Shown here in pieces: positions 8,101-15,513 of a stretch of DNA of 64,000 nt. Position 1 is the first letter of the stretch. Every line of letters begins with the position of its first letter. The notes beneath the pieces are model-generated. The model saw nothing but the letters and a program-made list of their open reading frames with translations, was not told where the DNA came from and made no database searches. Source of the DNA: Shewanella mesophila. Its GTDB lineage: Bacteria; Pseudomonadota; Gammaproteobacteria; Enterobacterales; Shewanellaceae. Position numbers and translations under genes: made by a program. Location: NCBI RefSeq assembly GCF_019457515.1, contig NZ_CP080421.1:310001-374000 (forward strand), written 5' to 3'.

Positions 8101-10989
8101 GCCATCAATCGTGAAGTCTTGACTCCATCCGTCAACGTCAAAGACAAGCGCAATGCCATTCACTTCGGTGACAACGAGTGTTCCGCCGTCGCCGCCATCG
8201 CTGTCGACCAAATTATCGCCATCGTTATGGGTAATAACATTCCCTTGCGCTAAGGCGCCTTCATTAATACTGAAGCTGTCATCTTCAGCAAAAGGCCCAT
8301 CGTTAACTGGGGTTACGGTAATGGTCACGGTAGCGGTATCAGTATCGGTGCCATCGCTTAAGGTGTACTCAAAACTTGGCGGTGTTTGAGTAGGATCCGA
8401 GCCATCGTGTTGATATTCAAAGGTACCGTCTGCTTTGATGCGCAAGGTACCGCCATCAATCGTGAAGTCTTGACTCCATCCGTCAACGTCAAAGACAAGC
8501 GCAATGCCATTCACTTCGGTGACAACGAGTGTTCCGCCGTCGCCGCCATCGCTGTCGACCAGATTATCGCCATCGTTATGGGTAATAACATTCCCTTGCG
8601 CTAAGGCGCCTTCATTAATACTGAAGCTGTCATCTTCAGCAAAAGGCCCATCGTTAACTGGGGTTACAGTAATGGTCACGGTAGCTGGTGTACTGTCGGC
8701 TAAACCATCGTTGTCGATAGCATGATAGGTAAAGGTGGTTTGGCCATTCCAATCTTCATTAGGGATAAAGGTGATTACATTGGCATCTGCAACCAAAATA
8801 GTCATGCCTAAGGTAACGGCTTCGCCGTTAAGCATGAGTATGCCGTTATCAGGTAAGCTATCAATTACAAAGCTGACCACTGAACCATCGAGGTCACTAC
8901 CGCTTAATTCAGGTATAACAACGCTGGTATCTTCCGGGCCAGAGGCGACGAGGTCATAGGTTTCTGGCGCATCGTTGGTGCCTTGAATGGTAATTGTCAC
9001 CACTTGCGTATCGATAGCCCCGAATTCATCGGTTACGGTGACTAAGAATGTTTCTACGGCGCTCTGACCTTCAGCCAAACTGTTGGCTAAGGCATTATCT
9101 AAGGTGTAGGTCCACTCCCCAGTATTGGCATCAATACTGAAGGTACCGTAGTTAGTGGAGTTAGTTACTTCTGGTGCGAAGCTCCAGCTGGGGTCACCAC
9201 TGACTTTGACATCGACATCACTGACCGACAAGGTACCGGAGATGCTGTTCACACCGTTAATTACGTTTCCATTATCGGCATTACCTGCCTCAATCACAGT
9301 GCCGCTAGCACTGTCACTTTCATCAAGGAATAAGATTGGACTGTCGTTAGTGCCTTGAATGGTAATTGTCACCACTTGCGTATCGGTAGCCCCGAATTCA
9401 TCGGTGACGGTGACTAAGAAGGTTTCTTCGGCGCTCTGACCTTCAGCTAAGCTGTCGGCTAAGGCATTATCTAAGGTGTAGATCCACTCTCCAGTATCGG
9501 CATTAATACTAAAGATACCATAGTCGGTGGTGTTAGTGATTTCAGGCGTGAAGCTCCAGCTTAGCACTGCGCCGATATCGGCATCTGTGGCTTCTAGGAT
9601 TCCGCTAACTGTTGCGATACCTGACACAACAGTTCCATCATCTTCATTACCCGCTTCGATAACTGTTCCTGCATCATAATCTTGATTTCCTTCTCCGCCT
9701 GATGGCGGTGTGATGATGGGGATATCATTAGTGCCAGTAATAGTGATCGTTAGTGGAACTAGTACTGAGTCGCCGTCATTGTCGGTTAGTAGGTAGTTAA
9801 AGCTTTCAATGACTTGCTCACCTAAGGCTAATGACTGGACATCAGAAGAGTCATTGTTTAGCTGATAGGTATAGCTACCATCGGTAAAAATCGTTAGTAA
9901 ACCGAATTCACCTTGAATGGTATTCGATGTTGAAACGGCGACAGATGTGCCTTGTGCGTTAGTGATTGCGGTAACTTCTGCCGAATCGGCACCTAAGGTG
10001 TCATTAGCCAGTAAATTTCCTGCAATTTGTGCCGGACTATCTTCTGTTACACTGTTGGTGTCGGCGAAACCTTCGGGCTGGTCGTCAATAACATTAACGG
10101 TAATGCTACCGTTGGCCACATTACCTGCACCGTCAACCAATTCGATATTGAATACAAATTGCAGTTGGTCACTAGCACTATGATCGACACTCGAATTGAG
10201 CGTGTAATCATAGACAAACTGACCTGTTGAACTGTCAAATCCGGTAATGGTCAACACGCCATTTTCGGTATTAATAACGATGGGGCCTGCAAATTGGCCA
10301 TTGTTGATAATATCGATTCCATTGATCGTTAGGCTGGCGATACCAGCTTCTGCATTCGCCTGAATGTTTGCTGCGAGTTTCGTCAATAATGACGATGGAT
10401 CGCTACCTTGTGGGAGGTTCGCTTCAAAAATGGAAAAGCTTGCAGAGGTCAATGTCGGTGCCGCGAACGTTTGTTCCGGTATAATTACTGTTTCTGGTGG
10501 GGTATCTGCCGCTAGAGTAAAACCAGCCGTGTCCCAACCCGCGCCTGCGAGAGTCTCATCTCCAGTACGCCCTAAGGTGACAAAGTCAGAGCCGCCTTCG
10601 TTACCAGCGGTACCAGCACCAGCCGCGGTTTCTGGTAATCCTTGAGTTGGATCATCTCCAGCTAGAATTTGCGCTTGTAACGCTGCAATTTCGGGATCGA
10701 GAGCAACGGGCACATCAGTTAGCTGATTTGCCGAATCGGTATCGCCTGAATTGCTGGCTGTTTCTTGAGATGGAGTTTGCTCAAGTAGATTTGCCTGAGT
10801 TGTTAATGTGCCATCTTCATACTCTAAGTTGAATTTAGCTTGTGGGGAAAAAATCAGCTGTTCACCAGATCGGATAACGTCGCCAATTTTGACATCTCTG
10901 ATATTTCCCTGTTCATCTTTAACCTTGAGTTGACCGACAAGATTAACAACTACCGCGTCCTGTGTTGTGATTGATGCACCCATAATCAT
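2110..10989 (-). CDS. bpfA: Giant LapA/BpfA-type biofilm adhesin with VWA domain and RTX secretion signal
   Basis: Protein of 2,959 residues. An ATG at 10983 (2,957 residues) has better spacing from GAGA than the one at 10989. Residues 1-65 form a LapA-like retention module; T121-A122-A123-G124 in PETAAG matches the LapG periplasmic protease site. Two VCBS-type repeats lie near residues 440-660. Ten 117-residue units span residues 776-1945. A von Willebrand A domain with the DTSGS metal-site motif is near 2545-2730. Asp/Gly-rich RTX nonapeptides (GGNGNDILFG type) lie near 2805-2845, followed by a C-terminal type I secretion tail. By family knowledge it is exported by a LapBCE-type transporter, kept on the outer membrane, and released by LapG when LapD senses low cyclic di-GMP; none of those partners is in the window. 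From memory, bpfA of S. oneidensis also lies beside the hem genes. Very acidic composition is typical of secreted RTX proteins. Confidence 0.9.
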   Translation of the reverse strand: MIMGASITTQDAVVVNLVGQLKVKDEQGNIRDVKIGDVIRSGEQLIFSPQAKFNLEYEDGTLTTQANLLEQTPSQETASNSGDTDSANQLTDVPVALDPEIAALQAQILAGDDPTQGLPETAAGAGTAGNEGGSDFVTLGRTGDETLAGAGWDTAGFTLAADTPPETVIIPEQTFAAPTLTSASFSIFEANLPQGSDPSSLLTKLAANIQANAEAGIASLTINGIDIINNGQFAGPIVINTENGVLTITGFDSSTGQFVYDYTLNSSVDHSASDQLQFVFNIELVDGAGNVANGSITVNVIDDQPEGFADTNSVTEDSPAQIAGNLLANDTLGADSAEVTAITNAQGTSVAVSTSNTIQGEFGLLTIFTDGSYTYQLNNDSSDVQSLALGEQVIESFNYLLTDNDGDSVLVPLTITITGTNDIPIITPPSGGEGNQDYDAGTVIEAGNEDDGTVVSGIATVSGILEATDADIGAVLSWSFTPEITNTTDYGIFSINADTGEWIYTLDNALADSLAEGQSAEETFLVTVTDEFGATDTQVVTITIQGTNDSPILFLDESDSASGTVIEAGNADNGNVINGVNSISGTLSVSDVDVKVSGDPSWSFAPEVTNSTNYGTFSIDANTGEWTYTLDNALANSLAEGQSAVETFLVTVTDEFGAIDTQVVTITIQGTNDAPETYDLVASGPEDTSVVIPELSGSDLDGSVVSFVIDSLPDNGILMLNGEAVTLGMTILVADANVITFIPNEDWNGQTTFTYHAIDNDGLADSTPATVTITVTPVNDGPFAEDDSFSINEGALAQGNVITHNDGDNLVDSDGGDGGTLVVTEVNGIALVFDVDGWSQDFTIDGGTLRIKADGTFEYQHDGSDPTQTPPSFEYTLSDGTDTDTATVTITVTPVNDGPFAEDDSFSINEGALAQGNVITHNDGDNLVDSDGGDGGTLVVTEVNGIALVFDVDGWSQDFTIDGGTLRIKADGTFEYQHDGSDPTQTPPSFEYTLSDGTDTDTATVTITVTPVNDGPFAEDDSFSINEGALAQGNVITHNDGDNLVDSDGGDGGTLVVTEVNGIALVFDVDGWSQDFTIDGGTLRIKADGTFEYQHDGSDPTQTPPSFEYTLSDGTDTDTATVTITVTPVNDGPFAEDDSFSINEGALAQGNVITHNDGDNLVDSDGGDGGTLVVTEVNGIALVFDVDGWSQDFTIDGGTLRIKADGTFEYQHDGSDPTQTPPSFEYTLSDGTDTDTATVTITVTPVNDGPFAEDDSFSINEGALAQGNVITHNDGDNLVDSDGGDGGTLVVTEVNGIALVFDVDGWSQDFTIDGGTLRIKADGTFEYQHDGSDPTQTPPSFEYTLSDGTDTDTATVTITVTPVNDGPFAEDDSFSINEGALAQGNVITHNDGDNLVDSDGGDGGTLVVTEVNGIALVFDVDGWSQDFTIDGGTLRIKADGTFEYQHDGSDPTQTPPSFEYTLSDGTDTDTATVTITVTPVNDGPFAEDDSFSINEGALAQGNVITHNDGDNLVDSDGGDGGTLVVTEVNGIALVFDVDGWSQDFTIDGGTLRIKADGTFEYQHDGSDPTQTPPSFEYTLSDGTDTDTATVTITVTPVNDGPFAEDDSFSINEGALAQGNVITHNDGDNLVDSDGGDGGTLVVTEVNGIALVFDVDGWSQDFTIDGGTLRIKADGTFEYQHDGSDPTQTPPSFEYTLSDGTDTDTATVTITVTPVNDGPFAEDDSFSINEGALAQGNVITHNDGDNLVDSDGGDGGTLVVTEVNGIALVFDVDGWSQDFTIDGGTLRIKADGTFEYQHDGSDPTQTPPSFEYTLSDGTDTDTATVTITVTPVNDGPFAEDDSFSINEGALAQGNVITHNDGDNLVDSDGGDGGTLVVTEVNGIALVFDVDGWSQDFTIDGGTLRIKADGTFEYQHDGSDPTQTPPSFEYTLSDGTDTDTATVTITVTPVNDLPVINAGSTVVSEEGLSAGIIDNIGDPSDETDLKTNDGVITFTDPDATDSSAFAISLSGPSIGVYSDGQLVSWSWNSQTNTLTGSVDNTAIMTIVLGSVTGDTSGYSVAYTVNLLGPVDHALNSIEDIMQLNFGVTINDDSADVSTTFSVTVEDDSGVDEVDESLVHDISHSIGSTVTADLFNPGADDFGSVNFELITTGLQHDGYDLVYTMNGNTLTATANGVDVFTLTAVLDADGHYDYQFVLLQEVDQEAVIDYNIGSAPAGNNLTYYVDFDGSIYAQNGQATSVISTITGYTNGISSQINSNSHGIGVGPQTSISENESIKIEYGVDGTSLLAIDLGTNNNGNHTGSANIQYIITYSDNSTKVVDITTTNGVFLIEELEHNGLSIMSIEIFHVSGEDFQINGLSSSGVVFNTPIDLEFAYTATDNDGDAIPFTNDNNGHFYITLTPDNYVPNAIDNAYKVDSGGIISSNVITDDTGSGSDTDANGDNLKVTHINGAELTFVNGVATVNVAGGVLTIQEDGSYTYQHNGNSSAPVRFTYEISDGNGGTDSAAVDIEIFNHQTLNPGDDTHQGSDGNDLIVSDTTSIIPGENYNIAFLIDTSGSMGNSGVNTARSQILSVIEQLITNANLPNSGSVNVLLVDFASSAQTLISIDLTANDALAQISTAMASMSSGGQTNYYAAFNEVYDWFATGLASQNSGSNLTYFITDGRPTSDGGIPGSSYQNGLAAFNLLSALSIIQAIGLGNNINTNILEDFDSDGQVLNNVDVSNLADAILQSSLLPGNDVITAGEGHDIVFGDLAQFTGISTQGYDALKEYVATQTNIDINDISDVEIHGYISEHTEEFDISGADDGSDTIYGGNGNDILFGQGDNDILIGGVGSDILIGGTGSDTMDAGVDTDRDTFVWNLGSADGSTDTLVNFDVNYDALDLSSILIDEETGNFSLDEYLEFNFSGGNTGISVDANHDGLTDLIIIVENVDLTANNSLSDNQVISNLLNNENLIIDTIP
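5155..8664 (-). repeat. Ten near-identical 351-bp tandem coding repeats
   Basis: Ten head-to-tail copies of 351 bp (117 codons) within the adhesin gene, with period set by recurrences at 5227, 5578, 5929 and so on to 8386. Each unit begins TPVNDGPFAEDDSF and ends TATVTITV. I see only two differences, both in the unit closest to the N-terminus: GGATCC instead of GGGTCC near 8394, and AGATTATC instead of AAATTATC near 8561. Near-perfect identity over 3.5 kb implies recent expansion or continuing homogenisation, and copy number is likely to vary between isolates. Confidence 0.97.
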
Positions 10990-11221
10990 TTCTCGCTTTA
11001 CTTAGGGTAGATCTAGAGCGCTATTACACTAGTTACACTCTAGCCAATTAGCCTATTTGTTTATTTGTCTGTAGTAAGTGTGGTTGGCTTTGATTTAGAG
11101 TCAAATGCGGTGGAATTGGTAAGAAAAGTGACCTAAAAGAGAGTTTTTTAGCGGAGGTGGGTAATAGTTTGTTTTAATGAAGTTTATCTTAAACTAGTAA
11201 TTAAATGAGAGAATGCTTAAG

Positions 11222-11251
11222 TAATAAACCACCAGTGAAGGTGGTTTATTA
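11222..11251 (-). terminator. Hairpin terminator after hemY
   Basis: A perfect 12-bp inverted repeat (TAATAAACCACC / GGTGGTTTATTA) with a six-base loop lies 24 bases past the hemY stop. The stem itself supplies A/T at both ends. The run of T after it on the minus strand is weak, so termination efficiency is uncertain. Confidence 0.65.
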
Positions 11252-11274
11252 GTCAAAAAAAGTATAAAAAAGCG

Positions 11275-12441
11275 TCAAAAAATTGCCGCTTTACGGTAAC
11301 TTTGTAATGCAGAGTTCTGATCGCCAAGATGTTCTTGTGCCTCAGCCAAGGCTAGCCATGCCTGCTTTGACGGCGTTTGACCGCAAACTTTTTGCCACCA
11401 TTTGTGAGACTCTCTGTACTCTTTACTTTGATCGTATAGGCTAGCAATACAAGCTTGGTAATTGGCATCATCGGCATATTTTTTCTCAAGATCGAAAATA
11501 TGTTTTCTGGCATCGAGATCGGCTGCAGAGAGGACTTTGGCTATTGCAGCAAAAATATCTTGGTTTGGTGTGTTTTTTAGCGCCTTAAATAATATCTTAA
11601 TGGCTTCATTTTTTCGGTCGAATGCTGCAATACCAATTGCATATTGTGCGATGAAAGAGGGCTGCTTGCGCTCAGTTCTACTTAACCAATGCCACACCTT
11701 TTCCAATTCCTGTTCATTTTTATCAGCCGCTGAAGCTAAGAGTGCTCGATTGGTTGCATCATTTAAGTCAGCAAATTCGTCTTGAGTGAGAATGCTGCGT
11801 TTATTGGCTATGGGTAAGAGTAACTTAAGTGCATTCCAATCTTTTTGAGCTTGATAAAGCTCGATAGCAAGGCGTAATAATGGCCTTTTACTCTTACTTG
11901 TCGGATTGATCTGATCCAAAATAGCCCGCGCCTGTTCTAATTCCCCTTGTTGCAATAGGTATCTGAGTCGAGTCGTTTGCACAGCTGTGGTGGCTTGAGG
12001 ATCTTGCTCTGCCTGTAAGAGGTAGTTGTCGCGAGCTGTGGTGTTGTTTTGATGCTGTGCAGCTCGGGCTGCTGCTAATAAATTAAGAGCGGGAATTTCC
12101 CCCTTATTCGCGCCTTTCGCCATCGCTTTTTCCGCTTCAGCCCAATCTTCTTCTGCTAAGGCCAGCGCGCCATGTAAGGTGTGTTTTCTTGCCTTTTTAC
12201 GTCGCCATTTTTCAGGAAGCAAGCGACTGCTTAATATTAGGTTGAGAGCCCAAACGACTAGCGCTTCGAGACAAACAAGTACTGCATAAAATAAGATCGC
12301 AGCAAATAGAGCAAAAATCAGGCTAGTCTCTAACTCTTGATCACCTATTGCTATATAAAGGTAACCGTTTAGCCCTGAAAGATAAGGACTGATGATCAGA
12401 CCAACGAGAATGATAGCAAGATAGATCAACGCCTTAATCAT
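11275..12441 (-). CDS. hemY: HemY, TPR-containing membrane protein of the haem operon
   Basis: Protein of 388 residues, typical of proteobacterial HemY. Two N-terminal membrane segments are visible (about residues 3-20 and 40-70, the second very hydrophobic), followed by a basic stretch (RRKKARK) and a long helical region with TPR-like units, for example near the C-terminus (AWLALAEAQEHLGDQNSALQ). The start overlaps the end of hemX by four bases, indicating translational coupling. HemY of this family is not the protoporphyrinogen oxidase of Gram-positive bacteria; its exact role is unsettled, with a proposed part in coordinating late tetrapyrrole enzymes. It is the last gene of hemCDXY and is followed by a hairpin. 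Confidence 0.9.
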   Translation of the reverse strand: MIKALIYLAIILVGLIISPYLSGLNGYLYIAIGDQELETSLIFALFAAILFYAVLVCLEALVVWALNLILSSRLLPEKWRRKKARKHTLHGALALAEEDWAEAEKAMAKGANKGEIPALNLLAAARAAQHQNNTTARDNYLLQAEQDPQATTAVQTTRLRYLLQQGELEQARAILDQINPTSKSKRPLLRLAIELYQAQKDWNALKLLLPIANKRSILTQDEFADLNDATNRALLASAADKNEQELEKVWHWLSRTERKQPSFIAQYAIGIAAFDRKNEAIKILFKALKNTPNQDIFAAIAKVLSAADLDARKHIFDLEKKYADDANYQACIASLYDQSKEYRESHKWWQKVCGQTPSKQAWLALAEAQEHLGDQNSALQSYRKAAIF

Positions 12442-13580
12442 AGTGGCTTCTCCTGCTCGCTAATAAGACTTCCGTGTGTAACTAGTTGTTGTAGCAGTGG
12501 CGTTGCCGAAAATTGCTTGATGCTAGGCGATTGAAGCTCTAGGGTCACCAAGGCATCTAAGGCCGCTACAGTTTGTTCCGTTTTACTATCAGATAGGTCG
12601 AAATACTGATAAATCCATTTTCTTGCCAAGGTAATAGACTGGCGATAGTTAACCTGATCTTGACGGAAAAGTGCCAATTGAGCCTGCAAGAGTTTGTTGC
12701 GGATATTTTCGACTAGGTACCATTGTTGATCGGGTGCCAGAAGAGGGGCGTGATCGGTAGTGCGTTTACGAATCACCACAAACTCTTCAATGAGTGCCTG
12801 CCACGACTTAGCTAAATTGCTTTGCCAATCTTCGATTGAATCTGTCATTGCTAGGGAGTCATCGGTTGTAGTGACATCTGATTTGCTTCGATTTAGTTTA
12901 AGCTGTTGCAGACTCTCTATCATACTATCCAAAGTCAGTACCGTACCTGCAACATCGGTGGTTTTAATTGCAGCAACTTCGGTCATATCTTTTGCAAGTG
13001 CTTTACGAAGCGGGATCAATGAGGGATCTTTCATTGTCTCGATACGGTCATCTGCAGCCTCTAGTAAGCTAAGTGCCGTTTGAGGATCTTTTTCTAACCA
13101 CAATTTACTCCCTGCCATTCTGACCAAGTATTTAGCTTCTTCTGCCATCCAATGGTTGGGATTTTGTTGAGCTAGCTTGTTGACTTGCTCTTGCAATTGA
13201 TTCTGTGATTCAGAAACGTGAGTCAGTTTATTTGCAACATCACGTTCTACTGAACGCTGTTGCTGCTCCAAATGAGTAATACGAGCTAAAGGATCATCAA
13301 GACGTTGTTGCAGTTGTTTGGATAGCTCGGCCGATCTTTCTTTCTGAACGGTGAGTTCTTGGTATAGATAGAATCCGCCAGCAGAAGTAGCAAACAGTAA
13401 TAACAGAATGAAAATGAGGTTAAACAGGAAGCCCCAAGAAACGCCCTTAGACAGCTTACTATCTTGGGGTGTCTCTGTTGATGGAGAAGGTGCAGAGGCC
13501 TCTGCAAAGTTCGCATCTACGGTGTCACTAATTTTAGATGTTGGTGCTACCGCTTTGCTTTGTTGCGTATTATTATCCAT
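12438..13580 (-). CDS. hemX: HemX, membrane-anchored coiled-coil protein of the haem operon
   Basis: Protein of 380 residues. A Ser/Pro/Thr-rich cytoplasmic leader (1-50) is followed by one membrane helix (about 51-72, FLFNLIFILLLLFATSAGGF), then a coiled coil rich in Gln, Glu and Leu (about 75-140) and a helical C-terminal domain. This is the layout of enterobacterial HemX, once annotated as uroporphyrinogen-III methyltransferase although it lacks a methyltransferase fold and its enzymatic activity is doubtful. It lies 55 bases after hemD and overlaps hemY, consistent with a single hemCDXY transcript. Long Gln tracts make the coiled coil boundaries approximate. Confidence 0.9.
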   Translation of the reverse strand: MDNNTQQSKAVAPTSKISDTVDANFAEASAPSPSTETPQDSKLSKGVSWGFLFNLIFILLLLFATSAGGFYLYQELTVQKERSAELSKQLQQRLDDPLARITHLEQQQRSVERDVANKLTHVSESQNQLQEQVNKLAQQNPNHWMAEEAKYLVRMAGSKLWLEKDPQTALSLLEAADDRIETMKDPSLIPLRKALAKDMTEVAAIKTTDVAGTVLTLDSMIESLQQLKLNRSKSDVTTTDDSLAMTDSIEDWQSNLAKSWQALIEEFVVIRKRTTDHAPLLAPDQQWYLVENIRNKLLQAQLALFRQDQVNYRQSITLARKWIYQYFDLSDSKTEQTVAALDALVTLELQSPSIKQFSATPLLQQLVTHGSLISEQEKPL

Positions 13581-13635
13581 TCAACAGATTCCTTGAAAAC
13601 GTAAGACTACTTAGCTATGCAGGAGGTTGAAAGGT

Positions 13636-14367
13636 TTACTTAGATAAACCTAAAGCTATAAGTACTGCATTGCTATTAGCTGCTAGAGCATTCGTTACTT
13701 GTGTAAAGCCCGCTTGTATCGCTTGTTCATGTACACGAGAGCTAGGCACTATAATATGACAAGCGTGCAGCCAAGCAAATAGTTCTTTAGGTACAAGTGT
13801 TAGTAGATTAGAGAGCACTTCGCCACTGGTGACGACAATCGTATCAACATGTTGTTGTTGCCAAGTTAGTGCAATTGTCTCATCTAAGGCTGGGCATGCG
13901 CGTTGATATACTTGCCAATAGCTCACATTCGCGCCTCTTGCGGTGAGTTGTTGCGCAAGGGTTTCGCGTCCTCCGACACCTCGAACTATGGTAAGGTTTT
14001 GTCCATCAAGATGTTGTAGCGAGGGCAATGTGAGTAGGCCTTCGGTCTGCTGACATTCAGCAGGTGCTTCCATTGCCTCAATCCCTAATGCATATAGAGC
14101 TAAGTAGGTTGCTTTACCTACTGCATAATATTTTGCTGAGGTTGGGAAGTGATTATTCAGGGCTTTTGCTGCGTATTCAACCGCATTGGTACTAATAAAT
14201 ATAATGATGTGTGCGTGATTAAACGCAGCTATAGCGTCCTTGTTGTCAATGTCTTCGGTAGCGACAACTTCAAGTAACGGCGTGACGATAAAGGGTATGT
14301 GTCTGTCGTTCAATGCATCGCACATTGACTGATTGCGCCCCTCGGGGCGCGTCAGTAACACTTTCAT
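13636..14367 (-). CDS. hemD: Uroporphyrinogen-III synthase
   Basis: Protein of 243 residues, the usual length. It cyclises hydroxymethylbilane with inversion of ring D to give uroporphyrinogen III. The N-terminus (KVLLTRPEGRN) and the central segment YWQVYQRACP are recognisable HemD signatures; the family is otherwise poorly conserved, so context matters. It begins five bases after hemC ends, with which it forms the classical hemCD pair. The protein is cytoplasmic and has two alternating alpha/beta domains by family knowledge. Confidence 0.93.
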   Translation of the reverse strand: MKVLLTRPEGRNQSMCDALNDRHIPFIVTPLLEVVATEDIDNKDAIAAFNHAHIIIFISTNAVEYAAKALNNHFPTSAKYYAVGKATYLALYALGIEAMEAPAECQQTEGLLTLPSLQHLDGQNLTIVRGVGGRETLAQQLTARGANVSYWQVYQRACPALDETIALTWQQQHVDTIVVTSGEVLSNLLTLVPKELFAWLHACHIIVPSSRVHEQAIQAGFTQVTNALAANSNAVLIALGLSK

Positions 14368-14372
14368 GCTAT

Positions 14373-15302
14373 TTACTTAGCGTATACAGCGTCTAAGATC
14401 TCCTTAGCGCCTTTAGACAGTAAATCTTCAGCCAATGCGATGCCTAAGGCTTCAGCATCAGTTTTGGCGCCAGTCGTAGTACCTTCGATGATCTGGCTAC
14501 CATCTGGATTGCCCACTAATCCGCGTAGTGTTAACGTATCACCTGAGATTTCGGCATATGCACCGATCGGTACTTGGCAACCACCTTCTAAACGCGTATT
14601 CATCGCACGCTCAGCGATAACTCTGTAACGGGTTTCGAGATGTTCGAGTGGAGCAAGTAGTGCTTTAACACGTTCATCATTAGTGCGGCACTCGATACCA
14701 ACAGCGCCTTGTCCATTGGCAGGTAATGACTCTTCGGCAGAGATAAAGCTGGCTATCCGCGCCTCAAGTTTGAGGCGTTTAAGCCCTGCTGCCGCGAGAA
14801 TAATCGCGTCATAGTTACCAGCGTCTAGTTTAGCTAGGCGGGTACCAACATTACCGCGTAGGTCGCGGATTTCTAAGTCCGGTCGTGCGGCTCTAATTTG
14901 GCATTGACGACGTAAACTAGAGGTTCCTACAATCGCACCTTGCGGTAACTCACTAATTGTTTTGTATGTATTTGATACAAATGCATCTCGTGGGTCTTCA
15001 CGCTCACAAATCACTTGTAGGCCTAGGCCTTCAGGGAAATCAACGGGAACATCCTTCATTGAGTGAACCGCAATATCTGCCAAATCTTCAAGCATGGCAA
15101 CTTCAAGTTCTTTTACGAATAAGCCTTTACCGCCGACTTTGGCTAATGGTGTGTCTAGGATGACATCACCTTTAGTGCTCATTGGAAGTAGTTCAACGAC
15201 TAATCCGGGATGAATCTTTTCTAGTTCTGCTTTTACAAATTCTGCTTGCCACATTGCGAGTGGACTTTTTCGTGTAGCGATACGAATGACGTTTTGAGAC
15301 AT
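14373..15302 (-). CDS. hemC: Hydroxymethylbilane synthase (porphobilinogen deaminase)
   Basis: Protein of 309 residues. It condenses four porphobilinogen units into hydroxymethylbilane. Cys242 in [12 protein letters not shown] is the attachment point of the dipyrromethane cofactor. Other family motifs are present: [10 protein letters not shown] near the N-terminus, HSMKDVP at 80-86, and GTSSLRRQ with [10 protein letters not shown] in the substrate-binding region. It is the first gene of hemCDXY and is transcribed divergently from cyaA, the same arrangement as in enterobacteria, so its promoter should lie within 15303-15510. Confidence 0.97.
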   Translation of the reverse strand: MSQNVIRIATRKSPLAMWQAEFVKAELEKIHPGLVVELLPMSTKGDVILDTPLAKVGGKGLFVKELEVAMLEDLADIAVHSMKDVPVDFPEGLGLQVICEREDPRDAFVSNTYKTISELPQGAIVGTSSLRRQCQIRAARPDLEIRDLRGNVGTRLAKLDAGNYDAIILAAAGLKRLKLEARIASFISAEESLPANGQGAVGIECRTNDERVKALLAPLEHLETRYRVIAERAMNTRLEGGCQVPIGAYAEISGDTLTLRGLVGNPDGSQIIEGTTTGAKTDAEALGIALAEDLLSKGAKEILDAVYAK

Positions 15303-15426
15303 GCTCTATATTCCATCAATGGCCATAGTTGCGCTAATGCTAACATTGGTTTCAAGCTTATGTAAGAAACCACTGTTGATTCTTTGACGTATACCCATTT
15401 ATCAAAAAACCAACACAAATAAAAAA

Positions 15427-15442
15427 TGTGATCTAAGTCTCA
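15427..15442. promoter_or_regulatory. Possible CRP site between hemC and cyaA
   Basis: TGTGA-N6-TCTCA differs from the CRP consensus TGTGA-N6-TCACA at one position in the right arm. It lies about 75 bases upstream of the cyaA start. In enterobacteria cAMP-CRP represses cyaA, so a site here would make sense, but one degenerate half-site pair is weak evidence. Confidence 0.35.
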
Positions 15443-15513
15443 CTTGCTTGCGGTTTTTCAATTAACTGTTTAGCATATTAAAAGACAGTTAATTGGGATT
15501 AGGTGTTAACACG

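Noticed and set aside
5227..8604. Regularly spaced plus-strand open frames of 72 and 78 codons repeated across the adhesin array
   Set aside because: They recur with the 351-bp repeat and lie antisense to a clearly real, continuous minus-strand protein; no ribosome binding sites or family likeness. They are by-products of the repeat.
5155..8664. CRISPR-like or satellite array
   Set aside because: The units are 351 bp, directly adjoining, with no spacers, and lie in one open reading frame.
15466..15491. LexA-type box before cyaA (CTGT ... ACAG)
   Set aside because: The half-sites are 15 bases apart instead of eight.
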